NCBI RefSeq assembly: GCF_004923205.2
Contig: NZ_SELD02000066.1
Span: forward strand, 1 to 64,000
Direction of reading: 5' to 3'
Origin: Paracoccus aeridis
GTDB taxonomy: Bacteria; Pseudomonadota; Alphaproteobacteria; Rhodobacterales; Rhodobacteraceae
Length of the DNA stretch: 64,000 bases
Both the position numbers and the translations under genes were made by a program. A model generated the notes under the pieces. The model made no database searches. It was not told the DNA's origin and was given only the letters and a program-made list of their open reading frames with translations. Positions 28,127-37,493 of this stretch are shown here, in pieces. How positions within the stretch are numbered: the first letter of the stretch is position 1; the number at the start of each line of letters is the position of its first letter.

Positions 28127-29014
28127 ATGCCAGAATCTAAGCGGGATTTGTTGAAATTTTGCGGTCCGACGGAATACTCCCTGAGTAACCTCGCGGGCGG
28201 TGTGCTCTATTGTCAGCACTATTCAGCCTATAATGACCCGTTTGAATTCTGGAGCAACATCTATGAGGGAGTTCCCGACGCATTGCGTGAACCTGAGCGC
28301 TTTGCGGCGGCGCTCAGGGCGTGGGGCATGGAAGGTTGTTCACCTCAGGACGAGGATGTGATTGCGTACTTCAACGAATGCAAGGAATACCAACCACCAT
28401 TCAAAGAGATGAGGGACGGAGTCCGAATTGCATGTTTCGGCTCGCAACGGAACAACCTGCTTATGTGGTCTCACTACGCAGACGGTCTTCGCGGATTTTG
28501 CATTGTATTTGATGAGAACTTGGTCACCAAAGCCGAACCAGAAGGTTATGTTGTGGACGTAGCCTACATTGATGCACCACCAACTTTGGACAGCTTTGTC
28601 TACGCGATCGCTCGGGACCAGGACTGGTATCATCAGATGGCGGTCGAGGAGACGGAAACAAGAATCCAGCACTTGGGGAAGACAGACGAAATGAGCTGGA
28701 TCCCATTTTACGAACAGGCTGGTGCAGAGGCGCTGCGGCAGATGAAAGAGATATGGCAACTTGTCTTCGCTGCAAAGCCTACGGAATGGAAATATGAGGG
28801 AGAGCGGCGTCTTCTGGTTCAATCGCCGCAGAGCGACACCAAACCGATCCTTCGGCCGTACCCGCGCGGGGCGATTAAGGAAATCATTCTGGGAGAGCGC
28901 ATGCCGGTCCACTATCGAGTGCAAATTCTGGCCTTAATGGCGAAACACTACCCTGGAGTTCCGGTGAGGACCGCTCGTCGTGCGAAGGGTGTTTACACTT
29001 TGATTATCGATTAA
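28127..29014 (+). CDS. DUF2971 domain-containing protein
   Basis: 295 residues with DUF2971 signatures: an N-terminal ...Y-L-F-like segment, HYSAYNDPFEFW (~31-42), IACFGSQRNNLLMWSHYADG (~103-122) with the conserved S-x-x-x-x-x-x-MWSHYA, and FAAKPTEWKYEGERRLL (~213-229). The family is of unknown function and is common in defence islands. It starts 20 bp after the AIPR stop, so may be the operon's last gene. Base composition and codon use are noticeably more AT-rich than in its neighbours, hinting at later acquisition. It is convergent with the methyltransferase, with an 11-bp overlap at the 3' ends. Confidence 0.85.
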   Translation: MPESKRDLLKFCGPTEYSLSNLAGGVLYCQHYSAYNDPFEFWSNIYEGVPDALREPERFAAALRAWGMEGCSPQDEDVIAYFNECKEYQPPFKEMRDGVRIACFGSQRNNLLMWSHYADGLRGFCIVFDENLVTKAEPEGYVVDVAYIDAPPTLDSFVYAIARDQDWYHQMAVEETETRIQHLGKTDEMSWIPFYEQAGAEALRQMKEIWQLVFAAKPTEWKYEGERRLLVQSPQSDTKPILRPYPRGAIKEIILGERMPVHYRVQILALMAKHYPGVPVRTARRAKGVYTLIID

Positions 29015-30560
29015 ACTGCCCATTGCTAGCCAGAAGGCTTTCCAAAACTAGGCGCGCGATCTGCTTTGCAAGGAACGGCGGAACGGCGTTTCCGACCTGG
29101 ACATACTGCTGCGTGCGGTTGCCGAGGAATAGGTAATCGTCGGGAAATGTCTGCAGCCGAGCAGCTTCGCGCACCGTCAGGCTCCGGCACTGGATCGGAT
29201 CGGGGTGAATGAAGTAGTGGCCATCTTTCGAGATGTGGCTCGTGACCGTGGTCGATGCCTCGTCCGCCAGCTGAACCCGGAAGCGATCATTGAAGACACC
29301 ACTGTGCCAGTTGCGGTGATCGGGGCTGAGCATCAGAGGGAAATCGGCCGCCTTCGGGCTGTAGCCATGGACGGTTCCGAACACGGCAGCAAACAGGTAG
29401 CGACCCAGATCCGATGCCATGTGCCCGCGCGTCTCGTGCTGGGCGATCGCGCGAAGTTCCGGTCGCTCGATCCACTGCAGCAACTCATCGTTCGAAGTGC
29501 CATAGTCGTCTGGCAACCGTGACGCAGCCCGAACGGTAGGCGAGTTTTCCTTCATCCGCTCCGAAACGGTCAGGAACGCTTCACGGAGCGCATGCTTCTC
29601 CTTCCCCTTGGAGATGCCGGCCAGCAGCTTCGCGGCGTCGAGGACTTCTCCTCGCCAGGCAGTGGCGTCGTCGCGCCCGCGGCTGATGCCGCTTCGCAAG
29701 GCGGGCATCGTTTCGATGACATCGCGGACAGTCCGCGCCATCCCGGATACAGCGATCTCCGCATCGGCGGCCCGTCCTGCGAGGTCCGAACGGATGCCGA
29801 TGATGATCACCCTGTGGCGACGCTGCGGGACTCCGAACGCCTCGGCGCGCACGATGAAATCCGAAGGCTGTGCCGCCTCCTGCAGGCTGGCCTTTCCATC
29901 CTCAACCCCGACGGCACGAAGTTCGTAGTGATGGGCGTGACCCGTGCCAAGCGAGGAGAGATCCTCCATCAGCATCTCGAAGACAAGTCGGCTCTCGACA
30001 GTGGACGAAAGCATGCCCTTCACGTTTTCCATCACGAAGGCGGCGGGGCGAAGCTTGTCGAGAACCCGGATGTACTCGCGAAAGAGGTAGTGGCGCGCAT
30101 CCTCCTCCGGAACGTAACCGACCTTGCCTCTGGAGCGGGCGCGCCCCACCAGGGAATAGGCCTGACAGGGCGGGCCGCCGATCAGGATCGTGTCGTCGTA
30201 CTTTGCCTTCAGCGTCGCAATGGCGCCATCTATGGCGGTCGCAGCAGCCCCGGTGCCGAGCTCGAGCGCCCGGGCTTCGTCGATGGTATGCTGCCACGCT
30301 TCGGCATCGACGGCTGACCAGTCCGGTTCGGATGCCAGCCCGGCATGGAAATCGATGAACTCTTTCGGCAAGACGCCATGACGTGCACGGTACTCGCGCA
30401 GAAAGGCACGCAGCGTCAGGGTCCGATGGGCCGACGCCTCCTTCTCGACCGAAATGCCGATCCGGAACGGCGCATGGCCGTCCTCGACGAGGGAAGCGAA
30501 CCCCTCGCCAAGTCCGCCCGGACCGGCGAACAGATCGACAATGCCGAAAGTGGAAGGCAA
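29004..30560 (-). CDS. C5-cytosine DNA methyltransferase (Dcm-like) of the defence island
   Basis: 518 residues with the ordered C5-MTase motifs: I DLFAGPGGLGEGF (8-20), IV GGPPCQAYS with catalytic Cys (~132), VI ENVKG (~178), VIII QRRHRVIIIGIR, IX SLTVREAARLQTFPDDY, and X QVGNAVPPFLAKQIA. Region VIII-IX holds a long target-recognition domain. The open frame extends upstream into vsr, but the TTG at 30560 with AGGAG six bases before it is the best start. It is divergent from vsr (67 bp apart). It likely marks self DNA for the island or pairs with Vsr; the recognition sequence cannot be inferred. Confidence 0.92.
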   Translation of the reverse strand: MPSTFGIVDLFAGPGGLGEGFASLVEDGHAPFRIGISVEKEASAHRTLTLRAFLREYRARHGVLPKEFIDFHAGLASEPDWSAVDAEAWQHTIDEARALELGTGAAATAIDGAIATLKAKYDDTILIGGPPCQAYSLVGRARSRGKVGYVPEEDARHYLFREYIRVLDKLRPAAFVMENVKGMLSSTVESRLVFEMLMEDLSSLGTGHAHHYELRAVGVEDGKASLQEAAQPSDFIVRAEAFGVPQRRHRVIIIGIRSDLAGRAADAEIAVSGMARTVRDVIETMPALRSGISRGRDDATAWRGEVLDAAKLLAGISKGKEKHALREAFLTVSERMKENSPTVRAASRLPDDYGTSNDELLQWIERPELRAIAQHETRGHMASDLGRYLFAAVFGTVHGYSPKAADFPLMLSPDHRNWHSGVFNDRFRVQLADEASTTVTSHISKDGHYFIHPDPIQCRSLTVREAARLQTFPDDYLFLGNRTQQYVQVGNAVPPFLAKQIARLVLESLLASNGQFNR

Positions 30561-30627
30561 ATCAGGCTCCTGACGAATTTCATTCAGCCGGTGTATACCA
30601 GGTTCAGGGACGAAAACCAGGACGGAT

Positions 30628-31080
30628 GTGACTGATATCGTGGACCAGCAGACCCGTTCCCGGATGATGTCGGGGATCAGGGGAAAGAACACCAAGCCCG
30701 AGCTGGCTCTCAGGCGGGCATTGCACGCGCGCGGTTTTCGCTTCCGGCTTCATTCCGGCAAGGTTCACGGTCGACCGGACCTTGTCCTTCCGAAGCACCG
30801 CGCAGTGGTGTTCGTGCATGGTTGCTTCTGGCATCGACATAAGGGGTGCCGCTACGCAACCGTCCCGGCAACCCGGCCGGAGTTCTGGCGGGCAAAGTTC
30901 GACGCGAACGTAGCTCGGGACCGCACCGTTCGCACGACGCTTCTGGACGGTGGACGGCGCGTGGCAACGGTGTGGGAATGCGCACTGCGGAAGCCGGATC
31001 AAGTTGCCGCTTCGGCCGAACTGCTGTCGACCTGGCTGCTGTCTGACGAAGATCAGATAGAAATCGGCGCGGACGTTTAG
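30628..31080 (+). CDS. vsr: Very short patch repair (Vsr) endonuclease
   Basis: 150 residues. Vsr nicks 5' of T:G mismatches made by deamination of 5-methylcytosine. The core is intact: TRSRMMSGIRGKNTKPEL, then GRPDLVLPKHRAVVFVHGCF with the catalytic Asp, WHRHKGC with His and a zinc ligand, and VWECALR. GTG start at 30628. It is divergent from the methyltransferase it would serve, the usual pairing. Confidence 0.93.
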   Translation: MTDIVDQQTRSRMMSGIRGKNTKPELALRRALHARGFRFRLHSGKVHGRPDLVLPKHRAVVFVHGCFWHRHKGCRYATVPATRPEFWRAKFDANVARDRTVRTTLLDGGRRVATVWECALRKPDQVAASAELLSTWLLSDEDQIEIGADV

Positions 31081-31118
31081 CAGCCCTCCTGAGCCGGACC
31101 TCGATCCGGACGTTGCGC

Positions 31119-32195
31119 TCAGCCGATCTTGCAGCCCCAAAAGGACGTGTGGTCGGCTGCCAAATAGCCGTCCGCGACCCGGAAATACCCCTGAAGCTCG
31201 ACGGTATCGCCTGCGGTGAGCGGCACCATGGTCTGCAGCCAGATGGCGGTGGCGAGCGAGACATGGGTGGCGGAGATTTCGCCGAGGGAGCCGCGGATTT
31301 CGGTCGTGCCGTTCAGCACGAGCCGCCCGCGCATGCGGGCCGTGGCGCTGGCGTTGATCTTGTAGAGCAGCGTCGCGCCGAAGAGGTAGGTGCCGTCCAC
31401 CGGCGCCACGAAGTGGTTGTTCGCGGCGTCGAACGCGCCCTGATCGTTGTAGTCGGTGTTGTTCAGGCCGATCTTCGTCCAGGTCCCGACGCCGACGTAG
31501 TTGTCGTAGTTCGTGTATGCCTTGAAGCGCGGCAGCCGGGGCTGATCGACGATGCCGGTGGCGTTGTCGACGCTGAGTCCGTCGAAGAAGGTGCTGCCGT
31601 CGGCGGAGACCGCGAGGCGGAAGCGGTCGGAGCCGAAGAGGCCGACCAGCGCGCGGGTAGAAAAGTCGGTCTGCAGCGTCAGCCCGAGATCGTCGCCCGC
31701 GGCCTCCTTGTTCATGGTGTAGAACAGATCGCCGGTCCCGCCCTCGGCCACGGTCCTCGCGGTCCAGAGCGCGGCGTTCAGCTTGGCCGAGAACGGGTTC
31801 GACGCATCCGCTGTGGTGCCGAGCCCGAGCAGCGCCATATTCTGCAGCGCCGCGGGCGTGGTGCCGACCCAGCCAGACCCGTCGTAGACCATCAGCAGGC
31901 CCTCGTCCTCGACCCACGCCCGCCAGCCGGTGCGCGGTGGCAGGCGCAGCCAGGCGCCGTCGGTCCAGAGCGCGACGTTCAGGTCCCAGCCCGCCCAGTC
32001 ACCCTTCGCGCCCGAGGCGACGATGTAGCGGTCGCCATCGGCGGGGCTCGCTGGGGGTGCTGCCAGATCCCGGTCGAGCACCGAGAGATGGACGAGACCG
32101 TCGAGGATCCGCAGCGCCTCGTTGTGGGTGACGTGCTTCTGGGCCTGCGCCGCCAGGATGTAGGGCAGCAGGAGATGGGTCGTGGCGTCGGACAT
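31119..32195 (-). CDS. DUF2793 tail-fibre-like protein
   Basis: 358 residues. The N-terminus (MSDATTHLLLPYILAAQAQK HVTHNEALR) and DGDRYIVASGAKGDWAGW are DUF2793, a domain found on the fibre protein downstream of GTA-like tail-tip genes. The C-terminal ~130 residues (FVAPVDGTYLFGATLLYKIN) look like a C1q/TNF-type jelly roll, as in receptor-binding phage fibres. It is the last gene of the prophage late operon, 38 bp from the convergent vsr gene and 10 bp after the host-specificity gene. Confidence 0.85.
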   Translation of the reverse strand: MSDATTHLLLPYILAAQAQKHVTHNEALRILDGLVHLSVLDRDLAAPPASPADGDRYIVASGAKGDWAGWDLNVALWTDGAWLRLPPRTGWRAWVEDEGLLMVYDGSGWVGTTPAALQNMALLGLGTTADASNPFSAKLNAALWTARTVAEGGTGDLFYTMNKEAAGDDLGLTLQTDFSTRALVGLFGSDRFRLAVSADGSTFFDGLSVDNATGIVDQPRLPRFKAYTNYDNYVGVGTWTKIGLNNTDYNDQGAFDAANNHFVAPVDGTYLFGATLLYKINASATARMRGRLVLNGTTEIRGSLGEISATHVSLATAIWLQTMVPLTAGDTVELQGYFRVADGYLAADHTSFWGCKIG

Positions 32196-32205
32196 GGGAT
32201 GGCCT

Positions 32206-35200
32206 TCAGAGTATCAGCGTGATGGTCTTGGGCACGCCCCGCCCGACAAGGGCGGAGAGCTGGAAGATGCGGATGTCGAGCGTGTCGCCGGGACCGAGCG
32301 GCCCGCCCCAGTCGGCGATCTGCTGGGCGGCGGTGTAGAGCGCGCTGGTGGCGGTCGTGCTCAGCACCCGCTTCACAGTAGGACCGTCGAGGATCTCCAC
32401 CTCGTAGGCTTCCAGTTCCTCGGCCAGCGGCACCTCGAGCCCGCCCCAGCTGTCGGCCGCCAGCGCGCGGGACCGGCGCGTCCAGCGGATCGTCAGATCG
32501 CCGGGCGTGCGAGGCCTACGCCACGGCTGCTCGACATGGGCGGCCGAGAACGGCCGCAGCCCGACGCCCTCAGGCGTGAAGGTCTGCCCCACGTAGGTCT
32601 CGTCGCTGACCGGGCGGCTCGCGGGGCCAATGCGCCAGTTCCACGGGATGCCGAGATCGGCCTCGGCGATCGGCAGGGACGCCAGCGCCGTGTCCAGCAC
32701 GACTACGCGGGCGCCAGCGGGCGCCGGGTTGCCCATGGCGCCCTCGGTGCCGCGCTGCCCGCGCAGGAGCCGGGTCAGGCGATAGCGGCCGGGCGCCAGC
32801 AGTTCCGCCGCGCCCGCCTGAACGATCTCCCACACGCCGGGCGCGCTCTCGATGGCGAGCGCGTTCGCCCCGCCGAACAGAGTCAGGTCCGTGACGCTTT
32901 CCAGCGTGCCGGTCAGCAGATCGACCACCAGCGCGTTTCCGAGGTCGAAGCGCGACGTCGGTCCCGCAAAGAAGTCCGAGACCAACGTCCCGATCCGGGC
33001 GCGGCTGCCAAACGTCGTCAGCAGCTCGAAGCCATCGGTCGCGGGGCTGCGGAACACCGCCATCTCGCCCGGCCATGGCACGGCGTGTGCCGCAACCAGC
33101 GGCCGATGCGCGGGCTGGTCCTCGGTCAGCTGCGGCAGGTCCAGCAGCACCGCATCCGGCGCGCCGAACACCACGGCCCGCGTCAGCGACGCGGCGCGGG
33201 GATCGCCGGGCGGCAGGTCGTAGGTCGCCCGGTCCTGGCGCACCGCCTCGATGCCGCGCGCCTCGGCGTCGGCGATGCAGACGAGCCGCAGATCGACCAG
33301 CCGCCCGTCATGCTCGAACCGGATCGCATCGGCCGGATCGAGCGCGAGCCGCGAGGGCGGCAAACGGAACGCAGCCGTCTCGCGCCCCACCCATGCCTCC
33401 ATCAGCGCGCGGCGGCAGCGGCGCTCGGCTTCCTCGGGCGGCACCGCCATCGGGAAGGACTCGGACGCGATCCGCGTCGTGTCCACGGTGATGCGCCGCG
33501 CCTCGACGAGGGCCGCGTCGTAGTCCTCGTCCGCCCGCGCGACCTGCCATTTCAGGGCCTGCGGCAGTTCCGTCTCCTGGCCGCGCGTCAGTTCCAGCAC
33601 GTCGCCTTCGCGGGTGGACACCAGATCGTCGGGCGCGACGGTGGCGACAGACGCCCGGCCGCGCATGACAAAGCGGATCACGCCTTCGGTTTCCACGGCG
33701 TCGAAGCCGAAATGCCGCGCCAGCGTGGAAATCGAGGCCCGCGGGCTTTCCAGCGCCCCGATCACATAGCCCTCGACCGCGCCCCAGAGGCCGGAGACGT
33801 CGATCAGGGTTTCCGCCAGCCCAGCGCGCAGGCAGAGGTGGCGCACGAGGGCTGCCAGCGAAACGGCGCCGAGGCGCCCGGTCAGCCAGTGCCCGAGCCG
33901 CCAGTTCGCCCCGTCCGTCCAGACATCGGTCAGCGCCGGGAAGAAGGGATAGGGCCGCGCGTCCCAGGTCCAGGCGGCGCATTCGGGCACATGCACCATG
34001 CGGCCGCCGTAGACCGACGACAGCGGGTTGTTCGCGGTCTCGCCCCACCAGAGGTACGTCGCCTCAAGATAGGCGCGCTGGATGGCGTCGTCCCGCCAGC
34101 CCCGCGAGAAATGCGGCGTGAAGCTCTCGGACGACTTCGGATCGAAGAAGACGTTCGGCTGGTTGGTGCCACGATCGATGGCGGGGCAGCCCAGCTCGGT
34201 GAACCAGACCCGCTTGGACTGCGGCACCCACGCCGTCGGCGTGCCGCTCTCCACTCCACCGGGGCGGTCGTAATGCGCGTTCGACCACCAGGCGCGCAGA
34301 TCCTTGTAGCGGAAGACCCACGGCTTGGCCGCCGCGCCGTCTGTAATCGCGGTCCGCACCTGCGCGGATCGGTCCGCCGCGCTGGCGTAGAACCAGTCGA
34401 AGCCTTCGCCGCCCGCGATGTTCGCCTGCAGGTAGGCCCGGTCGTAGATCGCGGGCCAGCCCTCGGCCGCGTCGAGATGCTCGAACCCGTCCCGCCAGTC
34501 CGACAGCGGCATATAGTTGTCGATCCCGACGAAATCGATCTCCGGATCGGCCCAGAGCGGATCGAGGTGGAAGAACACGTCACCGCTGCCGTCGTCCGGC
34601 TGATGCCCGAAATACTCGCTCCAGTCGGCCGCATAGCTGATCGCCGTGCCCGCGCCGAGGATCGAGCGGACATCCGCGAGGAGGTCCCGATAGGCCTGCA
34701 CGGCAGGATAGGTGCTGGCCCCCGAGCGGATCGTGGTCAGCCCCGGCATCTCTGTGCCGATCAGGAAGGCGTCCACCCCGCCCGCCGCCGCGCAGAGATG
34801 GGCATAGTGCAGCACCATGCGCCGCAGGCCCCAGTCGCCGGGCGAGCCGGTCCAGGAAACCGTCTGACCCGAGACGCTGAAGCTTGCCGGCGTGGCCGCG
34901 CCAAACAGCGCCGCGACCTGGCTTGCGGCCGTGGCGGTCTTGTCCACGGTCCCGGCGTAGCCAGCGGCAGGCGAACAGGTGATCCGCCCCCGCCACGGGA
35001 AGGCAGGCTGACCCGTCCCGGCCGCGTTGTCGGAATATGGGTTCGGCTGGGTGTTGCCGGGCGGCACGTCCATCAGGATGAAGGGATAGAAGGTGACGCG
35101 CAGCCCGCGCGCCTTCATCTCCTGGATCGCCTGCACCACCGCGAAGTCGGACGGCGTGCCGCCATAGACCGGGCGATCCTGGTCGTCGCGGCTGACGAGG

Positions 35201-36171
35201 AAGGCATTGGCGCGGCTCACGCCGTTGACCGACCAGCTGGCAGGCGTGGTCGACTTGGCCGACACCTCGACGCCCGGCCGCACCTTGCAGGAGCCCGCGC
35301 GCAGATCGTCGCCGAACCAGGCCACAACGAGGCTGACGCTGTCGACCGCCGGGGCCATCGCCTGCAGCCGGTCCAGCGCCTCCACCATGTCGGTGGAGGC
35401 GGCCAGCGCGTTCAGGTTCTCCGGCACCGTCGCGCCGCCATCGGTCTTCCGGATCGCCTGCGTCGCGTAGGTGAACTCGCCCGAGGCGGGGATCATGGTG
35501 ACGGCGCGGGTCAGGCCCTCGGCGGTGTCGGGATCGGCGAGCGGTCGGAAGACCTCGAAGGAGAGCTGCGGCAGGCGGTTGCCGTAGGTCGAGAGCGCCA
35601 ACTCCTCGAAGACGACGTAGGCCGTGCCGCGATAGGCTGGAGTGTTGGCCGCGCCCATTTTCGCCGCGATGAACGGGTCCGCCGTCTGCGCCTCGTCGCC
35701 CGGATACCAGCGCCAGGTGACGCCGGAGAGGTCCATCGGCTTGCCGTCGGCCCAGATGCGCCCGATGCCGGTGATCGGGCCCTCGCACAAGGCGACAGCG
35801 AAGCTGGCGTAGTACAGATACTCGGTCGTCTTGACCTTGCCGCCCCCGCCGCCCTTGCCGCCGCCCTGCGTGGTGGTCTTCGTTTCCTCACGGAAATCCG
35901 TCGCCCAGATGATGTTGCCGCCCATCCGCATCCGGCCGTAGAGCCGCGGGATCACTGCGCCTTCGGTGGCCGAGGTGATGCGCAGCGTGTCGAGCCGCGC
36001 GCCCTCGATGCGCTGGGTGGGCGCCAGCGACGAGATGATCCAGCTGTCGACGACCGAACCGATCGTCGAGCCGATGAAGCCGCCGATGGTGGCGGCGCTG
36101 ACGCCGAGGATCGCGCCGCCGATGCTGCCGCCAATGGCGGCGCCAGCCGCACCGAGAACGAGGGTGGCCAT
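32206..36171 (-). CDS. GTA-like tail tip / host specificity protein (TIM-barrel)
   Basis: 1,321 residues, matching the large tail-tip protein of the Rhodobacter gene transfer agent. A hydrophobic Gly/Ala-rich N-terminus (MATLVLGAAGAAIGGSIGGA) is followed by a Gly-rich linker (~100), a glycoside-hydrolase-like TIM barrel (~420-780; DFVGIDNYMPLSDW, VWFTELGCPAIDRGTNQPN) and a C-terminal baseplate/fibre-hub region. It would sit at the tail tip and degrade or bind surface glycans during DNA delivery. It follows the NlpC/P60 gene by 9 bp. Confidence 0.93.
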   Translation of the reverse strand: MATLVLGAAGAAIGGSIGGAILGVSAATIGGFIGSTIGSVVDSWIISSLAPTQRIEGARLDTLRITSATEGAVIPRLYGRMRMGGNIIWATDFREETKTTTQGGGKGGGGGKVKTTEYLYYASFAVALCEGPITGIGRIWADGKPMDLSGVTWRWYPGDEAQTADPFIAAKMGAANTPAYRGTAYVVFEELALSTYGNRLPQLSFEVFRPLADPDTAEGLTRAVTMIPASGEFTYATQAIRKTDGGATVPENLNALAASTDMVEALDRLQAMAPAVDSVSLVVAWFGDDLRAGSCKVRPGVEVSAKSTTPASWSVNGVSRANAFLVSRDDQDRPVYGGTPSDFAVVQAIQEMKARGLRVTFYPFILMDVPPGNTQPNPYSDNAAGTGQPAFPWRGRITCSPAAGYAGTVDKTATAASQVAALFGAATPASFSVSGQTVSWTGSPGDWGLRRMVLHYAHLCAAAGGVDAFLIGTEMPGLTTIRSGASTYPAVQAYRDLLADVRSILGAGTAISYAADWSEYFGHQPDDGSGDVFFHLDPLWADPEIDFVGIDNYMPLSDWRDGFEHLDAAEGWPAIYDRAYLQANIAGGEGFDWFYASAADRSAQVRTAITDGAAAKPWVFRYKDLRAWWSNAHYDRPGGVESGTPTAWVPQSKRVWFTELGCPAIDRGTNQPNVFFDPKSSESFTPHFSRGWRDDAIQRAYLEATYLWWGETANNPLSSVYGGRMVHVPECAAWTWDARPYPFFPALTDVWTDGANWRLGHWLTGRLGAVSLAALVRHLCLRAGLAETLIDVSGLWGAVEGYVIGALESPRASISTLARHFGFDAVETEGVIRFVMRGRASVATVAPDDLVSTREGDVLELTRGQETELPQALKWQVARADEDYDAALVEARRITVDTTRIASESFPMAVPPEEAERRCRRALMEAWVGRETAAFRLPPSRLALDPADAIRFEHDGRLVDLRLVCIADAEARGIEAVRQDRATYDLPPGDPRAASLTRAVVFGAPDAVLLDLPQLTEDQPAHRPLVAAHAVPWPGEMAVFRSPATDGFELLTTFGSRARIGTLVSDFFAGPTSRFDLGNALVVDLLTGTLESVTDLTLFGGANALAIESAPGVWEIVQAGAAELLAPGRYRLTRLLRGQRGTEGAMGNPAPAGARVVVLDTALASLPIAEADLGIPWNWRIGPASRPVSDETYVGQTFTPEGVGLRPFSAAHVEQPWRRPRTPGDLTIRWTRRSRALAADSWGGLEVPLAEELEAYEVEILDGPTVKRVLSTTATSALYTAAQQIADWGGPLGPGDTLDIRIFQLSALVGRGVPKTITLIL

Positions 36172-36180
36172 GGTCTGGTC

Positions 36181-36612
36181 TCAGCGTTGCGGGAACAGGA
36201 AGGCGAAGGCGATGCGCCGCCGCCAAGGTTGCGTGAGCGGTTCCTCGATCACGCCGAGCCGCTCGTAGGCGTGGAGGAAGGAGTCGGGCCCGGTCAGGAT
36301 CCCGACATGCTTGGCGATGGCGCGGGGCTTCATGCGGAAGAGCACCAGCGCGCCGGGACCGGGCTCGCTAGGCGATACCTCGATCATCATGCGACGCGCC
36401 CCCTCGGCCAGTACCTCGCGCGGGCTCGTCTCGCCCCAGTCCCGGCTGTAGGGCGGGATCAAAAATGGCTCGGGACCGACGACCTCGCGCCAGACGCCCC
36501 GGGCGAGCCCGAGGCAATCGCAGCCGACGCCGCGCAGGCTGGCCTGATCATGATACGGCGTGCCGAGCCAGGAGCGCGCGGTGGCGATGACGCGTGCGGG
36601 ATCGGCGTTCAC
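36181..36612 (-). CDS. NlpC/P60 family tail peptidase
   Basis: 143 residues with the NlpC/P60 Cys-His pattern: GVGCDCLGLARGVW (catalytic Cys ~31-33), AKHVGILTG (His ~100), and a third polar residue after FLHAYERLGV. It corresponds to the GTA gene that cleaves peptidoglycan during entry. It overlaps the DUF2163 gene by 4 bp and precedes the tail-tip gene. Confidence 0.92.
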   Translation of the reverse strand: MNADPARVIATARSWLGTPYHDQASLRGVGCDCLGLARGVWREVVGPEPFLIPPYSRDWGETSPREVLAEGARRMMIEVSPSEPGPGALVLFRMKPRAIAKHVGILTGPDSFLHAYERLGVIEEPLTQPWRRRIAFAFLFPQR

Positions 36613-37493
36613 AGCACCGACCCCTCGTGCCCGCCATCCTTCGTTGCATAGCGCAGCACCGCGTCCTGGCCGGGGATGTGCGGGAAGCCGCGGAAGTTGA
36701 CGGTGTTGGCGAACTTCACGCCGCAGGTCTCCATGCGCTTGTCGCAGCCTGCGCGGATGGTGAAGGCGTCGCCCTCGGCGATCGCGCGCACCGGCGCCTC
36801 GAGCAGCGTCAGCACCGCGATGCCATCCGTAACGTCATGGCCCAGCACCTCGGTGCGCCGCCCGGCGTTCGCGCCGCTCGTCCAGTCGACGGTGCCGAAG
36901 GTGAACCAGCCGGAGGCGAAGCCGCCGAGGCCCGAGGCCGTGAAGGCACGGTCGCGCAGAAGGTCGATGACGGCGCCCGTGCCCTTGAACGCCGGGTTCT
37001 CCAGATCGACACCGCAACGCCCATCGCCGAGCGCGGCATCGCAGGTCGCCTGAAACGTCCGCCCCACCGTCTGGCCCAGCACATGCGCCAGCGAGCGGAC
37101 TTCGGCGACGAAGGCGAGCCGCCCGCGCCGGATCTGACCGATGGCGCCCCGCCGCATCAGCACGCGCTGGCCGGTGTCGGACCAGTTCACCCGCCAGACC
37201 TCGACCTCGGCGTTGTCCCAGCGCCCATCGAGAATGTCGGTCTCGGTGATCCGGTCGGAGGTCAGCACGCCTTCGGCATCCTGCGCATCGACCGACAAGT
37301 CCGAGCCCGAGCGCACCTCGGATGCCGTGAGCCCGCTCTCGGGTTCGAAGTCCGTCCCGTCAAAACTCAGCGTCCGGTCGTGGTCGGTGAAGCCGAAGGT
37401 GACGCCATCGGTGCGGGCGATCCGCCAGCACCAGGCGAGCGTCGTTGTGCCCTCGTCGAGATGCGCCTGAAGGTTGGGCGAGAGGGATTTCAT
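36609..37493 (-). CDS. DUF2163 / phage BR0599-family tail protein
   Basis: 294 residues. N-terminal DUF2163 (LAWCWRIARTDGVTFGFTDH DRTL) and C-terminal BR0599 domain (AGCDKRMETCGVKFANTVNF RGFPHIPG with conserved cysteines) match the GTA tail-hub protein. It is between the spanin-like overlap and the NlpC/P60 gene, so the order DUF2163 - NlpC/P60 - tail tip is conserved with GTA clusters. ATGA overlap with the preceding gene. Confidence 0.92.
   Translation of the reverse strand: MKSLSPNLQAHLDEGTTTLAWCWRIARTDGVTFGFTDHDRTLSFDGTDFEPESGLTASEVRSGSDLSVDAQDAEGVLTSDRITETDILDGRWDNAEVEVWRVNWSDTGQRVLMRRGAIGQIRRGRLAFVAEVRSLAHVLGQTVGRTFQATCDAALGDGRCGVDLENPAFKGTGAVIDLLRDRAFTASGLGGFASGWFTFGTVDWTSGANAGRRTEVLGHDVTDGIAVLTLLEAPVRAIAEGDAFTIRAGCDKRMETCGVKFANTVNFRGFPHIPGQDAVLRYATKDGGHEGSVL

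Noticed and set aside
32182-36651. A 1,489-codon open frame on the plus strand
   Set aside because: It is the antisense shadow of the tail-tip gene in GC-rich DNA; very rich in Arg/Gly/Ala/His with no domain, while the minus strand encodes a recognised GTA-like protein.
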